Origin: Clostridia bacterium
GTDB lineage: Bacteria; Bacillota; Clostridia; Lachnospirales; Lachnospiraceae
Length of the DNA stretch: 64,000 nucleotides
NCBI GenBank assembly: GCA_910575245.1
Contig: CAJTEN010000010.1
Location: 62,001 to 126,000 of the forward strand
Direction: 5' to 3'
This document shows, piece by piece, positions 36,976 to 46,036 of the stretch. The position numbers were made by a program, and so were the translations under genes. Within the stretch, counting starts at the first letter, position 1; every line of letters begins with the position of its first letter. The notes beneath the pieces were generated by a model. The model searched no databases and had not been told where the DNA came from. It saw nothing but the letters and a program-made list of their open reading frames with translations.

Positions 36976-38439
36976 TCACCGCCGTGTAGCTTTATATATT
37001 TTATAGATATCAAATTCATTATGCTCTATACCGTAATGCCCCATATTCTCTATTATAAGTCCATTTTCTTCCACAACTTCCTGTGGAATTTCCGGCTGCC
37101 ATTCCGTATGTAAAAACCAGACGGTATTAAAATCTTTGGAAAAGTCAAACTCCTCACAATACACCAACTGTTCCTCATTAAAATAGCATTCATAGATAAA
37201 CCCAAACGACTCCCAATTATAAATTACATAGTCCCCATTTTCCAAATTATCCGCAAAGAATTCTTCTGTCTGTGGCACATAGGTACTATGATACTCCTGC
37301 CGGAAACACTCTCTGTACTGCACAGCCCCAACAAATAACAGGAACATGCTGATCATGATTACTAACCATCTTTTTGCTTTGCTCACAGCAATCCCAAAAA
37401 ACAGCGCCAACATTCCCAATGCCGGCATTATATACTGGTCACGATAAACCGGTGTCTTAAATTCAGAAACTACCACACCCAAAACAGTTGTAAGTGTTGG
37501 AACCAGCATACATAGTAACGCATAAATTTCCGTTTTATCTTTATACTTTGCTATTGTTATAATATTGTACAGGCTCGCTCCCTTTAACAAAATAAGAAAG
37601 AGGAACACCATCCCCGGAACCAGCTCAAGCTCAAATGTCCACAGAAAATACTCCCAGATTGTCTGCGCCGTAATTTCCGGAATCCAATATCCCTGCTCTA
37701 CACTGGCAACCTGCCTGAAGAAAAAGGGTATCCACGGTAAATAACCGGCTATCATACCGATTGCCGACATCATCCACATAACAATCCGCTTTTTCTCCCA
37801 GAGCAAAATTGATATAAACAGCAAGCCCGCTATTATAATAACAGATACAAACGCAAAATAATGAGTATATGCTGCCATAACCCCGCTAAGGGCAAATATC
37901 AGAAAATCTTTCCTATCCCCGGACACGAAAGCCTGATAAGCATATATCCCGCAAAGCGTAACAAAGAACAGTGCCATAGAATACATTCTGACCTGCACCG
38001 AAAACTCCATGGTACACGGAATACATGCCAGAAACAGCAGAAACAATAAAGAAACCCTGTTTCCAAAATTTTTCCGAATCAACGTTGCCCCAATAGCCAG
38101 CGTTGCCGTCATTGGAATAATCGCCGCCAATTTCTGCACCAACAGCGAATCCCCGAAAATTACCATAAATAATTTCGCATATAAATAATAGAGCGGCGGA
38201 TGCACATCTTTTGCCGTTCCCATAATAATATCTTTTACATTTCCCTGAAGTAACTGCAGGGTAAACGCTTCATCTGTCCATATATTATGATTAAAGACCA
38301 GCGATATGTAAAGGGCTGTGAAACCGGCTACGATACTCCAAATAAACACAACATAAAATCTTTCGTACTTTAAATTTTTATCTTCCATTGACTGTACGCT
38401 TGATTGTATTACCTTATCAATTTCCTCCTGACATGTCAT
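36976..38439 (-). CDS. GT39-like membrane glycosyltransferase
   Basis: About 487 residues with some 11-12 membrane helices. The first external loop has WTDEAFT, the acidic residue pattern of ArnT/PMT-type (GT39/GT83) enzymes, followed by DVHPPLYY. The acceptor is unknown; these enzymes use polyprenyl-phosphate sugars. A soluble C-terminal domain of about 100 residues ends in NEFDIYKIYKATRR. Visibly more AT-rich than the neighbours. The start is uncertain: ATGs at residues 1 and 18 are both without a convincing ribosome site. Confidence 0.8.
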   Translation of the reverse strand: MTCQEEIDKVIQSSVQSMEDKNLKYERFYVVFIWSIVAGFTALYISLVFNHNIWTDEAFTLQLLQGNVKDIIMGTAKDVHPPLYYLYAKLFMVIFGDSLLVQKLAAIIPMTATLAIGATLIRKNFGNRVSLLFLLFLACIPCTMEFSVQVRMYSMALFFVTLCGIYAYQAFVSGDRKDFLIFALSGVMAAYTHYFAFVSVIIIAGLLFISILLWEKKRIVMWMMSAIGMIAGYLPWIPFFFRQVASVEQGYWIPEITAQTIWEYFLWTFELELVPGMVFLFLILLKGASLYNIITIAKYKDKTEIYALLCMLVPTLTTVLGVVVSEFKTPVYRDQYIMPALGMLALFFGIAVSKAKRWLVIMISMFLLFVGAVQYRECFRQEYHSTYVPQTEEFFADNLENGDYVIYNWESFGFIYECYFNEEQLVYCEEFDFSKDFNTVWFLHTEWQPEIPQEVVEENGLIIENMGHYGIEHNEFDIYKIYKATRR

Positions 38440-38499
38440 ATTCAATCTATAATGTTTAATCCGTGTAATCCTTTTCTTTTCCCGCCAAGACTGCCAAAC

Positions 38500-39381
38500 T
38501 TAGCAATACCGTTTAATCTCTTTCAATTCCTGATACAGTATCCTGTAATTATCATAACGCACCCGGCTGATTGCACCCGTCTCCACGGCATCCTTCACAC
38601 CGCAGGAAGGCTCGCTGATATGAGCGCATCTGCTGAATCTGCAATAGGGGTCATATTGTGCGAATTCCGGATAGTACTGCCCCAGCTCTTCTTTCGTGAT
38701 CTCGGAGATGTCAAGGGACGTAAAACCAGGCGTATCTACGATATAAGTCCCTTCCCCCAATGCGATAATCTCGGAATGCCTGGTCGTATGTCTGCCCCGG
38801 TCTATCCTGGCGCTGATCGCGCCCGTCTCCATATTTGCCTGCGGAGCCAGTTGATTGATCAGGGACGATTTGCCGACACCGCTGGGCCCGGCCACCGTAG
38901 TGGTCTTCCCGCCAAGCGCTTCCCTGACCGCCTCCAGCCCTTCATTCTCCAGCGCACTGATAAACAATACCCGGTATCCGCAAGTCTCATAAGCCCGCTG
39001 CAATGCCTTCTTCTCCTCCGCGGTAGCTATATCCTGCTTATTAAAACAGATAATCGTAGGCAGATTCTGCCGCTCCATCCGGATCAGAAACCTGTCTAAA
39101 AGATTAAAATTGGGATTCGGTTTGACAATGGCAAATATGACAAGTGCCTGATCCACGTTGGCAACGGCCGGACGGACCAGCGCACTCCGTCTGGGCAGTA
39201 TCTCCCGAATATTGCCCAGCTTCTCCTCCTCGTCCAGCAGATCCACCAGCACATCATCCCCCACAAGAGGCTTTACATGATCCTTTCTGAAAATACCTTT
39301 GGCTTTGCATTCGTAGGTTCCTTTTGCCTCAACATGGACATAATAGAAACCCGCAATTCCTTTGATTATCTTGCCCTGCAT
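38500..39381 (-). CDS. rsgA: Ribosome small-subunit-dependent GTPase RsgA
   Basis: Circularly permuted GTPase for late 30S maturation. N-terminal OB domain, then G4 (CFNKQD) preceding G1 (GPSGVGKSS) and G3 (DTPGF), and a C-terminal zinc knuckle (CRFSRCAHISEPSC). 293 residues. It follows prkC by 10 bases, the conserved Firmicute order prpC-prkC-rsgA. Confidence 0.97.
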   Translation of the reverse strand: MQGKIIKGIAGFYYVHVEAKGTYECKAKGIFRKDHVKPLVGDDVLVDLLDEEEKLGNIREILPRRSALVRPAVANVDQALVIFAIVKPNPNFNLLDRFLIRMERQNLPTIICFNKQDIATAEEKKALQRAYETCGYRVLFISALENEGLEAVREALGGKTTTVAGPSGVGKSSLINQLAPQANMETGAISARIDRGRHTTRHSEIIALGEGTYIVDTPGFTSLDISEITKEELGQYYPEFAQYDPYCRFSRCAHISEPSCGVKDAVETGAISRVRYDNYRILYQELKEIKRYC

Positions 39382-39391
39382 GCGCTTATTC

Positions 39392-41554
39392 CTATTCCTG
39401 TGTAAAACTGATTTCTCTCCGCACTGTCCTGTCCTCCGAAACAGCTTCGCTGGTTATGGGCTCCCCGGTTTCAGGGTCTGTAGTAGTGGACGCTTCCTTA
39501 TCTACATGGAATGTGAAAGTGATCACCCCGGTCGGTGACTTAATACCTGCATAATTGGCTGCCAGCGGAAAAGAGGAAGTCTGCGTACTCAGCAGCTGTG
39601 TTCCGTCCGCCGTTGTAACGGTCACATTAACCACCATACCACTGTGATAATCCGGATCCTCCGTGGGTGCGGCAATTCCTTCGGTATACTGGTATGTTAC
39701 CGTCCCCGGTCCTGTACTGACCGTGACATCGATTACTGTTCCTTTCTCTACATAAGAACCTACCGAATAGCTCTGATAGCATACCTTGCCGGTCAGAGAC
39801 GCATCTTCATTACTGGCAGAGGTCACATTTCCCACCGACAGGCCAAGCTCCGTCAGGGTTACTGTGGCATCCATTTCATCCATGCCGACCAGATTCGGGA
39901 CTCTTACTTTATTTTCATCTGTCCCCTGGCTCACACGAATAATGACTGAGGATCCCTGCGGGGCAGTAATCCCCGGCTCCGGAGACTGGGAAATAACATG
40001 GCCGCTCGGAACTGACGGATCATACCCCTCCGTAGCGTTGACCACGAATCCCTCCTTTTCCAGGATGGATGTAGCTTCCGCCTCTGACTTGCCGGTAGTT
40101 GCCGGAACTTTAACGCCTTCGGCGCTCTCCGCCACCGTCAGTATGACCACTGTGCCTTTATTCAGCATCAGTTTCTCCTGACCGTCTTCAATTACAGTAT
40201 TGGTATTACCCTGCACACTGGCCCGCAGAACGGTTCCTGCTTCATGGGTAGTGCTCACCTCATAACGGATCTCTGGTGTCAGACCTTGTTCCAGCAGGGC
40301 TTTCTTGGCATCTTCCACGTTCATTCCCGCCACCTTGATCATTTCCACCTGCTTCTCCGACTCTTCCTGGACAGGCGTATTCTCCTTCTCCGTATCTGAC
40401 CCGAACTGAAACACCCCGATTGCCTTGCCCACTGCAAATATCACAATACAGCCAACAAGAAGCGCCGCCACAACGGCGAGGATTGTTGTGATTCTCTCCA
40501 TCTTGGGATCATAATCCTCATCCTCGTCATCCCAGTCCTCATCCTCGTCCTCTTCCCCTTCCTCTTCCTCGTCATCCTCCTCGTAGACACGTATGTTGTC
40601 CCTCTTCAGGCGCATCGCCTCATCCATGGAATCCCGCCGGTCGGACTGTCTCTTGATCTGCGCCATATCACGGTCTGTGATCATTCTCGTGGACGCATCC
40701 TCATCGGGGTCAATTAGCTTGACAAAATCCTCATCCGGATTGATCAGGGACTGCTTTAAGTCCACGATAAGCTCCTGCATGGACTGATATCTTCGGTCCG
40801 GGCTCTTCTGGCAGCATTTGCACACGATCTGTTCCACGCTGATAGGGATCTCCGGCACATACTCTCTTGGAGAAGGCATTTCCTCCTGAATATGCTTGAT
40901 GGCGATAGCCACCGTTGTCTCTCCGTTAAAGGGCACCCGGCCCGTAAGCATCTCAAACATAGTGATACCCAACGAATAAATATCACTCTTCTCATCACTG
41001 TAGCCGCCTCTGGCCTGCTCCGGCGAAGTATAGTGTACCGATCCCATCACATTGGATGTGATCGTATTGCTGGTGGCCGCCTTGGCGATACCAAAATCTG
41101 TTACTTTAACCTTGCCTTCCTTGGAAATAATGATATTCTGCGGTTTGATATCCCGATGAATAATATGGTTATTATGGGCTGCCTCCAGCCCCATGGATAC
41201 CTGAATCGCAATACTTACCGCTTCTTTAACAGACAGTCTCGCTTTCTTTTCAATATATTTCTTCAGGGTAATGCCTTCTACCAGCTCCATGACGATATAG
41301 TAGATGCCGATCTCTTCCCCCACATCATACACATTGACAATACTCGGATGCATAAGCCCGGCTGCCGCCTGTGCCTCCACCCTGAACTTGGACACAAAAT
41401 TAGCGTTCTCACTGAATTCCTGTTTCAGGATCTTCACTGCCACATAACGGTTCAGCTTATAATCTTTCGCTTTATATACATCTGACATACCGCCGGTACC
41501 GATTCTCTCCAGTATCTCATACCGGTCGCCTATCATCATACCTAACTTAATCAT
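39392..41554 (-). CDS. prkC: Serine/threonine protein kinase PrkC with PASTA domains
   Basis: Eukaryotic-like kinase sensing muropeptides and lipid II. The kinase domain has GTGGMSDVYKA, VAVKIL, HRDIKPQN, DFGIA and the SPEQARGG segment. A highly acidic juxtamembrane stretch, one membrane helix (about residue 360-385), then three PASTA repeats (VEMIKVAGMNVEDA, KVPATTGKSEAEA, VRVPNLVGMDEMDA) and a distal domain ending RREISFTQE. 720 residues from the ATG after GAGGTG, overlapping the phosphatase gene by eight bases. Confidence 0.96.
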   Translation of the reverse strand: MIKLGMMIGDRYEILERIGTGGMSDVYKAKDYKLNRYVAVKILKQEFSENANFVSKFRVEAQAAAGLMHPSIVNVYDVGEEIGIYYIVMELVEGITLKKYIEKKARLSVKEAVSIAIQVSMGLEAAHNNHIIHRDIKPQNIIISKEGKVKVTDFGIAKAATSNTITSNVMGSVHYTSPEQARGGYSDEKSDIYSLGITMFEMLTGRVPFNGETTVAIAIKHIQEEMPSPREYVPEIPISVEQIVCKCCQKSPDRRYQSMQELIVDLKQSLINPDEDFVKLIDPDEDASTRMITDRDMAQIKRQSDRRDSMDEAMRLKRDNIRVYEEDDEEEEGEEDEDEDWDDEDEDYDPKMERITTILAVVAALLVGCIVIFAVGKAIGVFQFGSDTEKENTPVQEESEKQVEMIKVAGMNVEDAKKALLEQGLTPEIRYEVSTTHEAGTVLRASVQGNTNTVIEDGQEKLMLNKGTVVILTVAESAEGVKVPATTGKSEAEATSILEKEGFVVNATEGYDPSVPSGHVISQSPEPGITAPQGSSVIIRVSQGTDENKVRVPNLVGMDEMDATVTLTELGLSVGNVTSASNEDASLTGKVCYQSYSVGSYVEKGTVIDVTVSTGPGTVTYQYTEGIAAPTEDPDYHSGMVVNVTVTTADGTQLLSTQTSSFPLAANYAGIKSPTGVITFTFHVDKEASTTTDPETGEPITSEAVSEDRTVRREISFTQE

Positions 41555-42293
41555 GATCCACCTCGTCTGCCAGCGGTTCGATAACGATAACTGATATGTT
41601 ATCCTTTCCGCCATTTTGGTTGGCCACCCTCACCAATTCCTCTACTCTGTCCTTAAGACTGCCACCTCTCTTCAGAATGCAGTGTATCGTCTCATCGTCC
41701 ATCATATTCGTCAAGCCATCAGAACAAAGCAAAACCATGTCTCCGGTCCGCAGTTCCAGATTAAAAAAATCCGCCTCAACACAATCCCGTGCACCAATCG
41801 CTCTGGTGATGATATTCTTGTCCGGGTGGTTTCTCGCGGAAGCCCTGTCGATTCCTCCCATGCGTACCATCTCCTCCACCAGGGAGTGATCCTGTGTAAT
41901 CTGTCTGATCCGTTCATTGATAACATAAAGTCTGCTGTCTCCCACGTTAGCCACTTCCAGATATCTTCCCATGCAGGTGGCAATGACCATGGTTGTTCCC
42001 ATACCGCTGTAAGAGATGTCTTCCCTGGCTCTTTCACGTATCCGCATGTTCGCCTTCTCAATCGCTCTGCCCAGAATCCGGACCGGATTCTTCTCGAAAG
42101 AAGCATCTATCTCCTCCACCACAGTTTCCACCGCATAACGCGAGGCAAAGTCGCCGGCATTATGGCCGCCCATCCCGTCTGCCACAATAAACACATTTGG
42201 CAGATTACCGATAGGAACCTCCGATAAATAGATAAAATCCTGATTCAGTTGTCTTTTCCGTCCGATATCCGTCGCAGCATAAGACCTGAGCAC
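41547..42293 (-). CDS. prpC: PP2C-type protein phosphatase PrpC
   Basis: Partner phosphatase of PrkC. 248 residues with PP2C motifs ADGMGGHNAGD (metal ligands), GDSRLYVI, CSDGLTNMM and GGKDNISVIVI. GTG start after GGGGGA. Its stop overlaps the kinase start, so the pair is translationally coupled. Confidence 0.96.
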   Translation of the reverse strand: MLRSYAATDIGRKRQLNQDFIYLSEVPIGNLPNVFIVADGMGGHNAGDFASRYAVETVVEEIDASFEKNPVRILGRAIEKANMRIRERAREDISYSGMGTTMVIATCMGRYLEVANVGDSRLYVINERIRQITQDHSLVEEMVRMGGIDRASARNHPDKNIITRAIGARDCVEADFFNLELRTGDMVLLCSDGLTNMMDDETIHCILKRGGSLKDRVEELVRVANQNGGKDNISVIVIEPLADEVDHD

Positions 42294-42335
42294 TGTATGT
42301 TCCCCCTGTACAATCGTTCTATCATTCCGCTTTAT

Positions 42336-42363
42336 GTAACAGTAAAGATATCTGCACTGTTAC
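42336..42363. repeat. GTAACAGT...ACTGTTAC palindrome upstream of prpC
   Basis: Perfect 8-bp arms around 12 bases, about 45 bases before the prpC start. A member of the GTAACAG family. Confidence 0.55.
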
Positions 42364-42474
42364 GCCGTATCACAGCGTCCTTTGCTATATTACTTCCCAA
42401 TTACATCTTGAATATTCTACCATAACAGGAAAAAAAGGACAAGCTGTATAATTGCCGGTCACTTCTCCGAATGT

Positions 42475-42770
42475 AACAGTTGTTACTATTCACGGTGCCT
42501 TGCACCCTGCTGCAAGGCATCCGGCCAATAAAGCTACGGTTTCAGGCATCCAGCCCCTCGCCGAAGGCGACTTTTCATGGGCTGGATGCGTTACAGTTCG
42601 CGGACGATTAGGCCGTGAACTGTAACTAACAGTTCAGCCTTTCGGCTTCCCTGTTACGGAATCTGCCCATTGAGCAAAGCTCAATTTTTCCAAGTGTCTA
42701 CGTTCCACTCCGGTCGGCGCTGGACAAACGTCCCCCGGACGTTTAGCGCCCTGCGGCGAGGGGCAGATCC
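42475..42770. repeat. Stacked-hairpin region between prpC and rlmN
   Basis: The 498-base gap holds no gene but a run of perfect hairpins: GTAACAGTTGTTAC at 42475; GCCTTGCA/TGCAAGGC at 42498-42519; GCATCCAGCCC/GGGCTGGATGC at 42547-42590 with inner TCGCC/GGCGA; GTTACAGTTC/GAACTGTAAC at 42591-42627; the TAACAGTTCAGCC...CTGTTACGG unit at 42628-42660; ATTGAGC/GCTCAAT followed by TTTTT; AAACGTCC/GGACGTTT at 42727-42745. ATCTGCCC at 42662 and GGGCAGAT at 42762 close the last group. Confidence 0.65.
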
Positions 42771-42791
42771 CTTGGCTATATTTACACATTC

Positions 42792-43874
42792 TCACGGACT
42801 TTGCAGTAAATGCAAAGTCCTGGGCTGAACTGTTACCTCCGAATATCTGCGCCGCAATTGGCCGCAGGCTCCGTCAATATCCCGGCCCATTTCTCTTCTT
42901 ACCGTAACATTGATCCCGCCTTTTTCCAGCTTATTCCTGAACGCTTCCACCGCCTGCCTCCTGGACTGTACATACTCCCGTTCCCTGATCGGGTTGACCG
43001 GTATCAGATTGACATGGCAGTTTTGTCCTCTGATCAGGCTGATCAGCTGCACCGCATCCTCATCCGTATCATTGACATCCTTCACCAGGCTGTACTCAAA
43101 GGTAATCCTCCTGCCCGTCTGCCCGAAATAATAGGAGCAGGCCTCCATCAGTTCCTCCAGGGAATAGCTGTCAGCCACAGGCATCAGCGCCTTCCTCTTC
43201 TCATCCGTAACCGCATGCAGAGAGAGAGCCAGTGTAATCTGCAGATGCCTGTCCGCAAGCTGCCGCATCCTGGGAACGATACCGCAGGTCGATACCGTAA
43301 GATTCCGCTGGCTGATATGCAATCCGTTTTCATCTGTCAGCAGCGTAATAAACTGCAGCAGATGATCGAAGTTATCCATCGGCTCTCCTGTTCCCATCAC
43401 TACCACATTAGAGACCCGTTCTCCGGTCTGTCTCGTGATGGCGTAAATCTGCTCCAGCATCTCTGAGGGCAGCAGATTACGCTCCAGCCCGTCCAGTGTG
43501 GAGGCACAGAACCGGCAGCCCATACGGCAGCCCACCTGCGAAGAAATACAGACCGAATTACCGTGTTTATAACGCATCCACACGCTCTCTATCAAATTGC
43601 CGTCCCGCAGCTGAAAGAGATACTTCCTCGTGCCGTCCAGGCCGGATTCCTGTACTCTGACCGTTTTCAACGTCGTATAATCATAGCGCTCCCTGCAGCG
43701 CTCTGTCAGTTTATGGGGAATATTGGTCATTTCCTCATATCCTTCCGCCAGCTTGACATGCATCCATTCGTAGAGCTGTCTGGCCCGGAAGGGTTTCTCC
43801 CCCAAAGCCTCCATCTCCTCCTGCAGCTGTGCCAGTGTTAATGATTTTAAATCTTTCCTGTATCCTGTTTCCAT
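42792..43874 (-). CDS. rlmN: 23S rRNA (adenine2503-C2)/tRNA methyltransferase RlmN
   Basis: Radical SAM methyltransferase for A2503 of 23S rRNA and A37 of some tRNAs. CRMGCRFC is the iron-sulfur motif; GTGEPMDN, SLHA and the C-terminal GACGQL catalytic cysteine are present. 360 residues starting METGYRKDLKSLTL. The last 13 residues (TVQPRTLHLLQSP) after the usual GQLRRRY end are encoded by a dispersed palindrome, so the native stop has been replaced. A long open frame upstream of the start is rejected. Confidence 0.95.
   Translation of the reverse strand: METGYRKDLKSLTLAQLQEEMEALGEKPFRARQLYEWMHVKLAEGYEEMTNIPHKLTERCRERYDYTTLKTVRVQESGLDGTRKYLFQLRDGNLIESVWMRYKHGNSVCISSQVGCRMGCRFCASTLDGLERNLLPSEMLEQIYAITRQTGERVSNVVVMGTGEPMDNFDHLLQFITLLTDENGLHISQRNLTVSTCGIVPRMRQLADRHLQITLALSLHAVTDEKRKALMPVADSYSLEELMEACSYYFGQTGRRITFEYSLVKDVNDTDEDAVQLISLIRGQNCHVNLIPVNPIREREYVQSRRQAVEAFRNKLEKGGINVTVRREMGRDIDGACGQLRRRYSEVTVQPRTLHLLQSP
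42796..42836. repeat. Inner hairpin plus one arm of the GTAACAGTTCAGCC palindrome
   Basis: GGACTTTGCA/TGCAAAGTCC is a perfect stem next to TGGGCTGAACTGTTAC. It forms the 3' end of rlmN and matches the sequence that carries MITE copy 1. Confidence 0.65.
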
Positions 43875-43932
43875 CTCTTTCTTCCTGTTATTCTGCACCT
43901 GCGAAGGACTGACACCTCTTTTGCAGTCAGAA

Positions 43933-45279
43933 TCATCTCCGCCTGCGCAGCTTCGCAATAAAAAACCCGTCCGTGGGATGTATCCCCGGAAGCAGCTGCA
44001 GATACCCTCTTGCGCCGTCCTCCCGCAGTTCTTCGGGCAGGTCTTTTGCCATACTGACTGTCTCCATGCCGAATTCCCGGCAGATCCAGTCAACCATCTC
44101 CTCATTCTCTTTGGGATTTATGGTACAGGTGCTGTACATCATGGTACCGCCCGGTTTCAGATATTGTATGACATTTCCCAGAATCTCCTTCTGCAGCTTC
44201 GTAATATCCTGCAGATCCTGTCTCGTCACCCGATATTTGATATCCTGCTTTTTGCCGATCACCCCAAGGCCGGTACAAGGCACATCCACAATCAGCACAT
44301 CTGCAAGTTTAAACAGTGTCTCATCCGCCACACGGGCATCCCGTATCCGGACAGAAAGATTCCCGATCCGCATCCGGTCTCTGTTTTCCTCTATCTTGTC
44401 CGCCTTACGGGCAGTCAGATCGCAAGCAATCACCCATCCTGTTTCATCCACCTTCTCCGCCGCATGCAGAGCCTTTCCGCCGGGCGCTGCGCATACATCA
44501 ATCACCGTATCTCCCGCCCGGATCCCGGCTGTCTCCACCACCAGCATGGAACTGACATCCTGTACCGCAAAGGCACCCTGGCCGTATCCTTCCAGGCTTC
44601 CTATTCCCTCAGTCTTCTCCACTTCCACGGCATAGGGCAGATAGGGGTGTTGGCGTACCGTGACACCTGCCTGCCGCCAGGCTTTCAGCAGCTGTTCTCT
44701 TTCTTTCTCCGAAAGACTTTCCTTCATGCGGATACAGACCGGCTTCCTTTGCAAAAAGCACTGCAGTATCGTCTCGCACTGCTCTGCCCCGCAGACATCG
44801 CATAAATGGTCCACCAGCCATACCGGCACTGAACAGGCGACTGACAGGTATGCTTTGATATCCTTCTGTCTGTCCGGATAGGGGATGCTGTCCTTTCCTC
44901 TTGCCACTGCCCGAAGAACACCGTTCACATAACCCTGCAGGGATTGGAACCGGCGTTTCTTCGCCAGCTTGACCGCTTCATTGCATACTGCCGCATCAGG
45001 AGTATGCTCCATGAACAGGATCTGATACACGCTCATCCGCAGCAGTTCCCTGATCAAAGGCTTCATCTTCACGACAGGAACCTTCGAGAACAGCTCCAGT
45101 ACATAGTCGATCTGAATCCTTCGCTCAATGGTCCCTTCGCTCACCCGCTTAATAAAAGCTTTCTCCCTGCCGTCAAGATAATCGTATTTCTTAAGTACCG
45201 CAGTAATCAAAATATTCGCATATTCATTTTGTCTGTTCAATTCCAGAAGGATATCCAGAATAATTTCCCGTACATTCAT
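43933..45279 (-). CDS. rsmB: 16S rRNA (cytosine967-C5)-methyltransferase RsmB
   Basis: 448 residues: an N-terminal NusB-like helical domain (VREIILDILLELNRQNEYANILI...) and a C-terminal SAM-dependent RNA m5C methyltransferase with CAAPGGKALH, DVPCTGLGVIGKKQDIKYR (TCTG-type PC motif) and the catalytic cysteine in STCTINPKENEE. The ATG is eight bases after the stop of the protease gene; its ribosome site is weak, so translation probably depends on coupling. Confidence 0.95.
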   Translation of the reverse strand: MNVREIILDILLELNRQNEYANILITAVLKKYDYLDGREKAFIKRVSEGTIERRIQIDYVLELFSKVPVVKMKPLIRELLRMSVYQILFMEHTPDAAVCNEAVKLAKKRRFQSLQGYVNGVLRAVARGKDSIPYPDRQKDIKAYLSVACSVPVWLVDHLCDVCGAEQCETILQCFLQRKPVCIRMKESLSEKEREQLLKAWRQAGVTVRQHPYLPYAVEVEKTEGIGSLEGYGQGAFAVQDVSSMLVVETAGIRAGDTVIDVCAAPGGKALHAAEKVDETGWVIACDLTARKADKIEENRDRMRIGNLSVRIRDARVADETLFKLADVLIVDVPCTGLGVIGKKQDIKYRVTRQDLQDITKLQKEILGNVIQYLKPGGTMMYSTCTINPKENEEMVDWICREFGMETVSMAKDLPEELREDGARGYLQLLPGIHPTDGFFIAKLRRRR

Positions 45280-45286
45280 AATCGTG

Positions 45287-45997
45287 TCAGTCTCTTCTTC
45301 TATTGTTATTGCCGAAGAGAAGAACCAGCCGCAGCAGCTGCAGGATGGCAGATGCCGCAGCCGCCACATAGGTAAGCGCCGCAGCGCTCAGCACATTCCT
45401 GCAGCCGTTCGTCTCGTCCCGCTCGAGCATGCCGTAATCCCCCAGCATCGCCAGGGCACGGCTGGAGGCATTGAATTCCACCGGCAGTGTCACCAGCTGG
45501 AAAAGTACCGCCAGGGCAAAGACCCATATTCCCACCTGAATAAGCATCTGATTCATTCCCATCAGGACGCCGAGAAGGATCAGGGGGATTCCGGCCTTAG
45601 AGCCGATGTTCGCCGCCGGCACAAGAGCCGATCTGATCTTCAGTGGCGCATACCCTTTATCATGCTGTACCGCATGTCCGCACTCATGTGCCGCCACACC
45701 GATCGCCGCTATCGACGAAGAACCGTATACAGAATCCGACAGCCGCAGGACCTTATGGGCCGGATCGTAATGATCCGTCAGGCTTCCCCGCACATGCTCG
45801 ATGCGCACATCATGAATACCCGACAGCTGCAGGATTCTCTGTGCCGCCTCCGCCCCTGTCAGGCCGCTCCGGCTTCTGACCGCAGAATATTTCCTGTAAG
45901 TGGATGTAACCCGCATCTGTGCAAAAATACACAGAACAGCCCCGATCAATACCAGCAAATACGTTGGATCCATATAATATCCGTAATAATATCCCAT
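45287..45997 (-). CDS. YugP-type membrane zinc metallopeptidase
   Basis: 236 residues with the zinc motif HECGHAVQH (HExxH variant H-E-C-G-H), an N-terminal membrane helix and three C-terminal hydrophobic segments. The Tyr-rich N-terminus MGYYYGYYMDPTYLL is typical. It belongs to the neutral zinc metallopeptidase (DUF2268/YugP-like) group, whose substrates are unknown. Commonly found between fmt and rsmB in Lachnospiraceae. Confidence 0.9.
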   Translation of the reverse strand: MGYYYGYYMDPTYLLVLIGAVLCIFAQMRVTSTYRKYSAVRSRSGLTGAEAAQRILQLSGIHDVRIEHVRGSLTDHYDPAHKVLRLSDSVYGSSSIAAIGVAAHECGHAVQHDKGYAPLKIRSALVPAANIGSKAGIPLILLGVLMGMNQMLIQVGIWVFALAVLFQLVTLPVEFNASSRALAMLGDYGMLERDETNGCRNVLSAAALTYVAAAASAILQLLRLVLLFGNNNRRRD

Positions 45998-46036
45998 AAC
46001 AATTCACCACACCTTTTTCGAATTTCTACTATATAA

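Noticed and set aside
42475..42770. Treating the hairpin island as an insertion sequence or CRISPR array
   Set aside because: There is no transposase frame, no end duplication and no regularly spaced direct repeat.
43875..44105. 77-codon upstream extension of rlmN
   Set aside because: It overlaps the end of rsmB, has no ribosome site, and the family N-terminus plus AGGA support the ATG at 43874.
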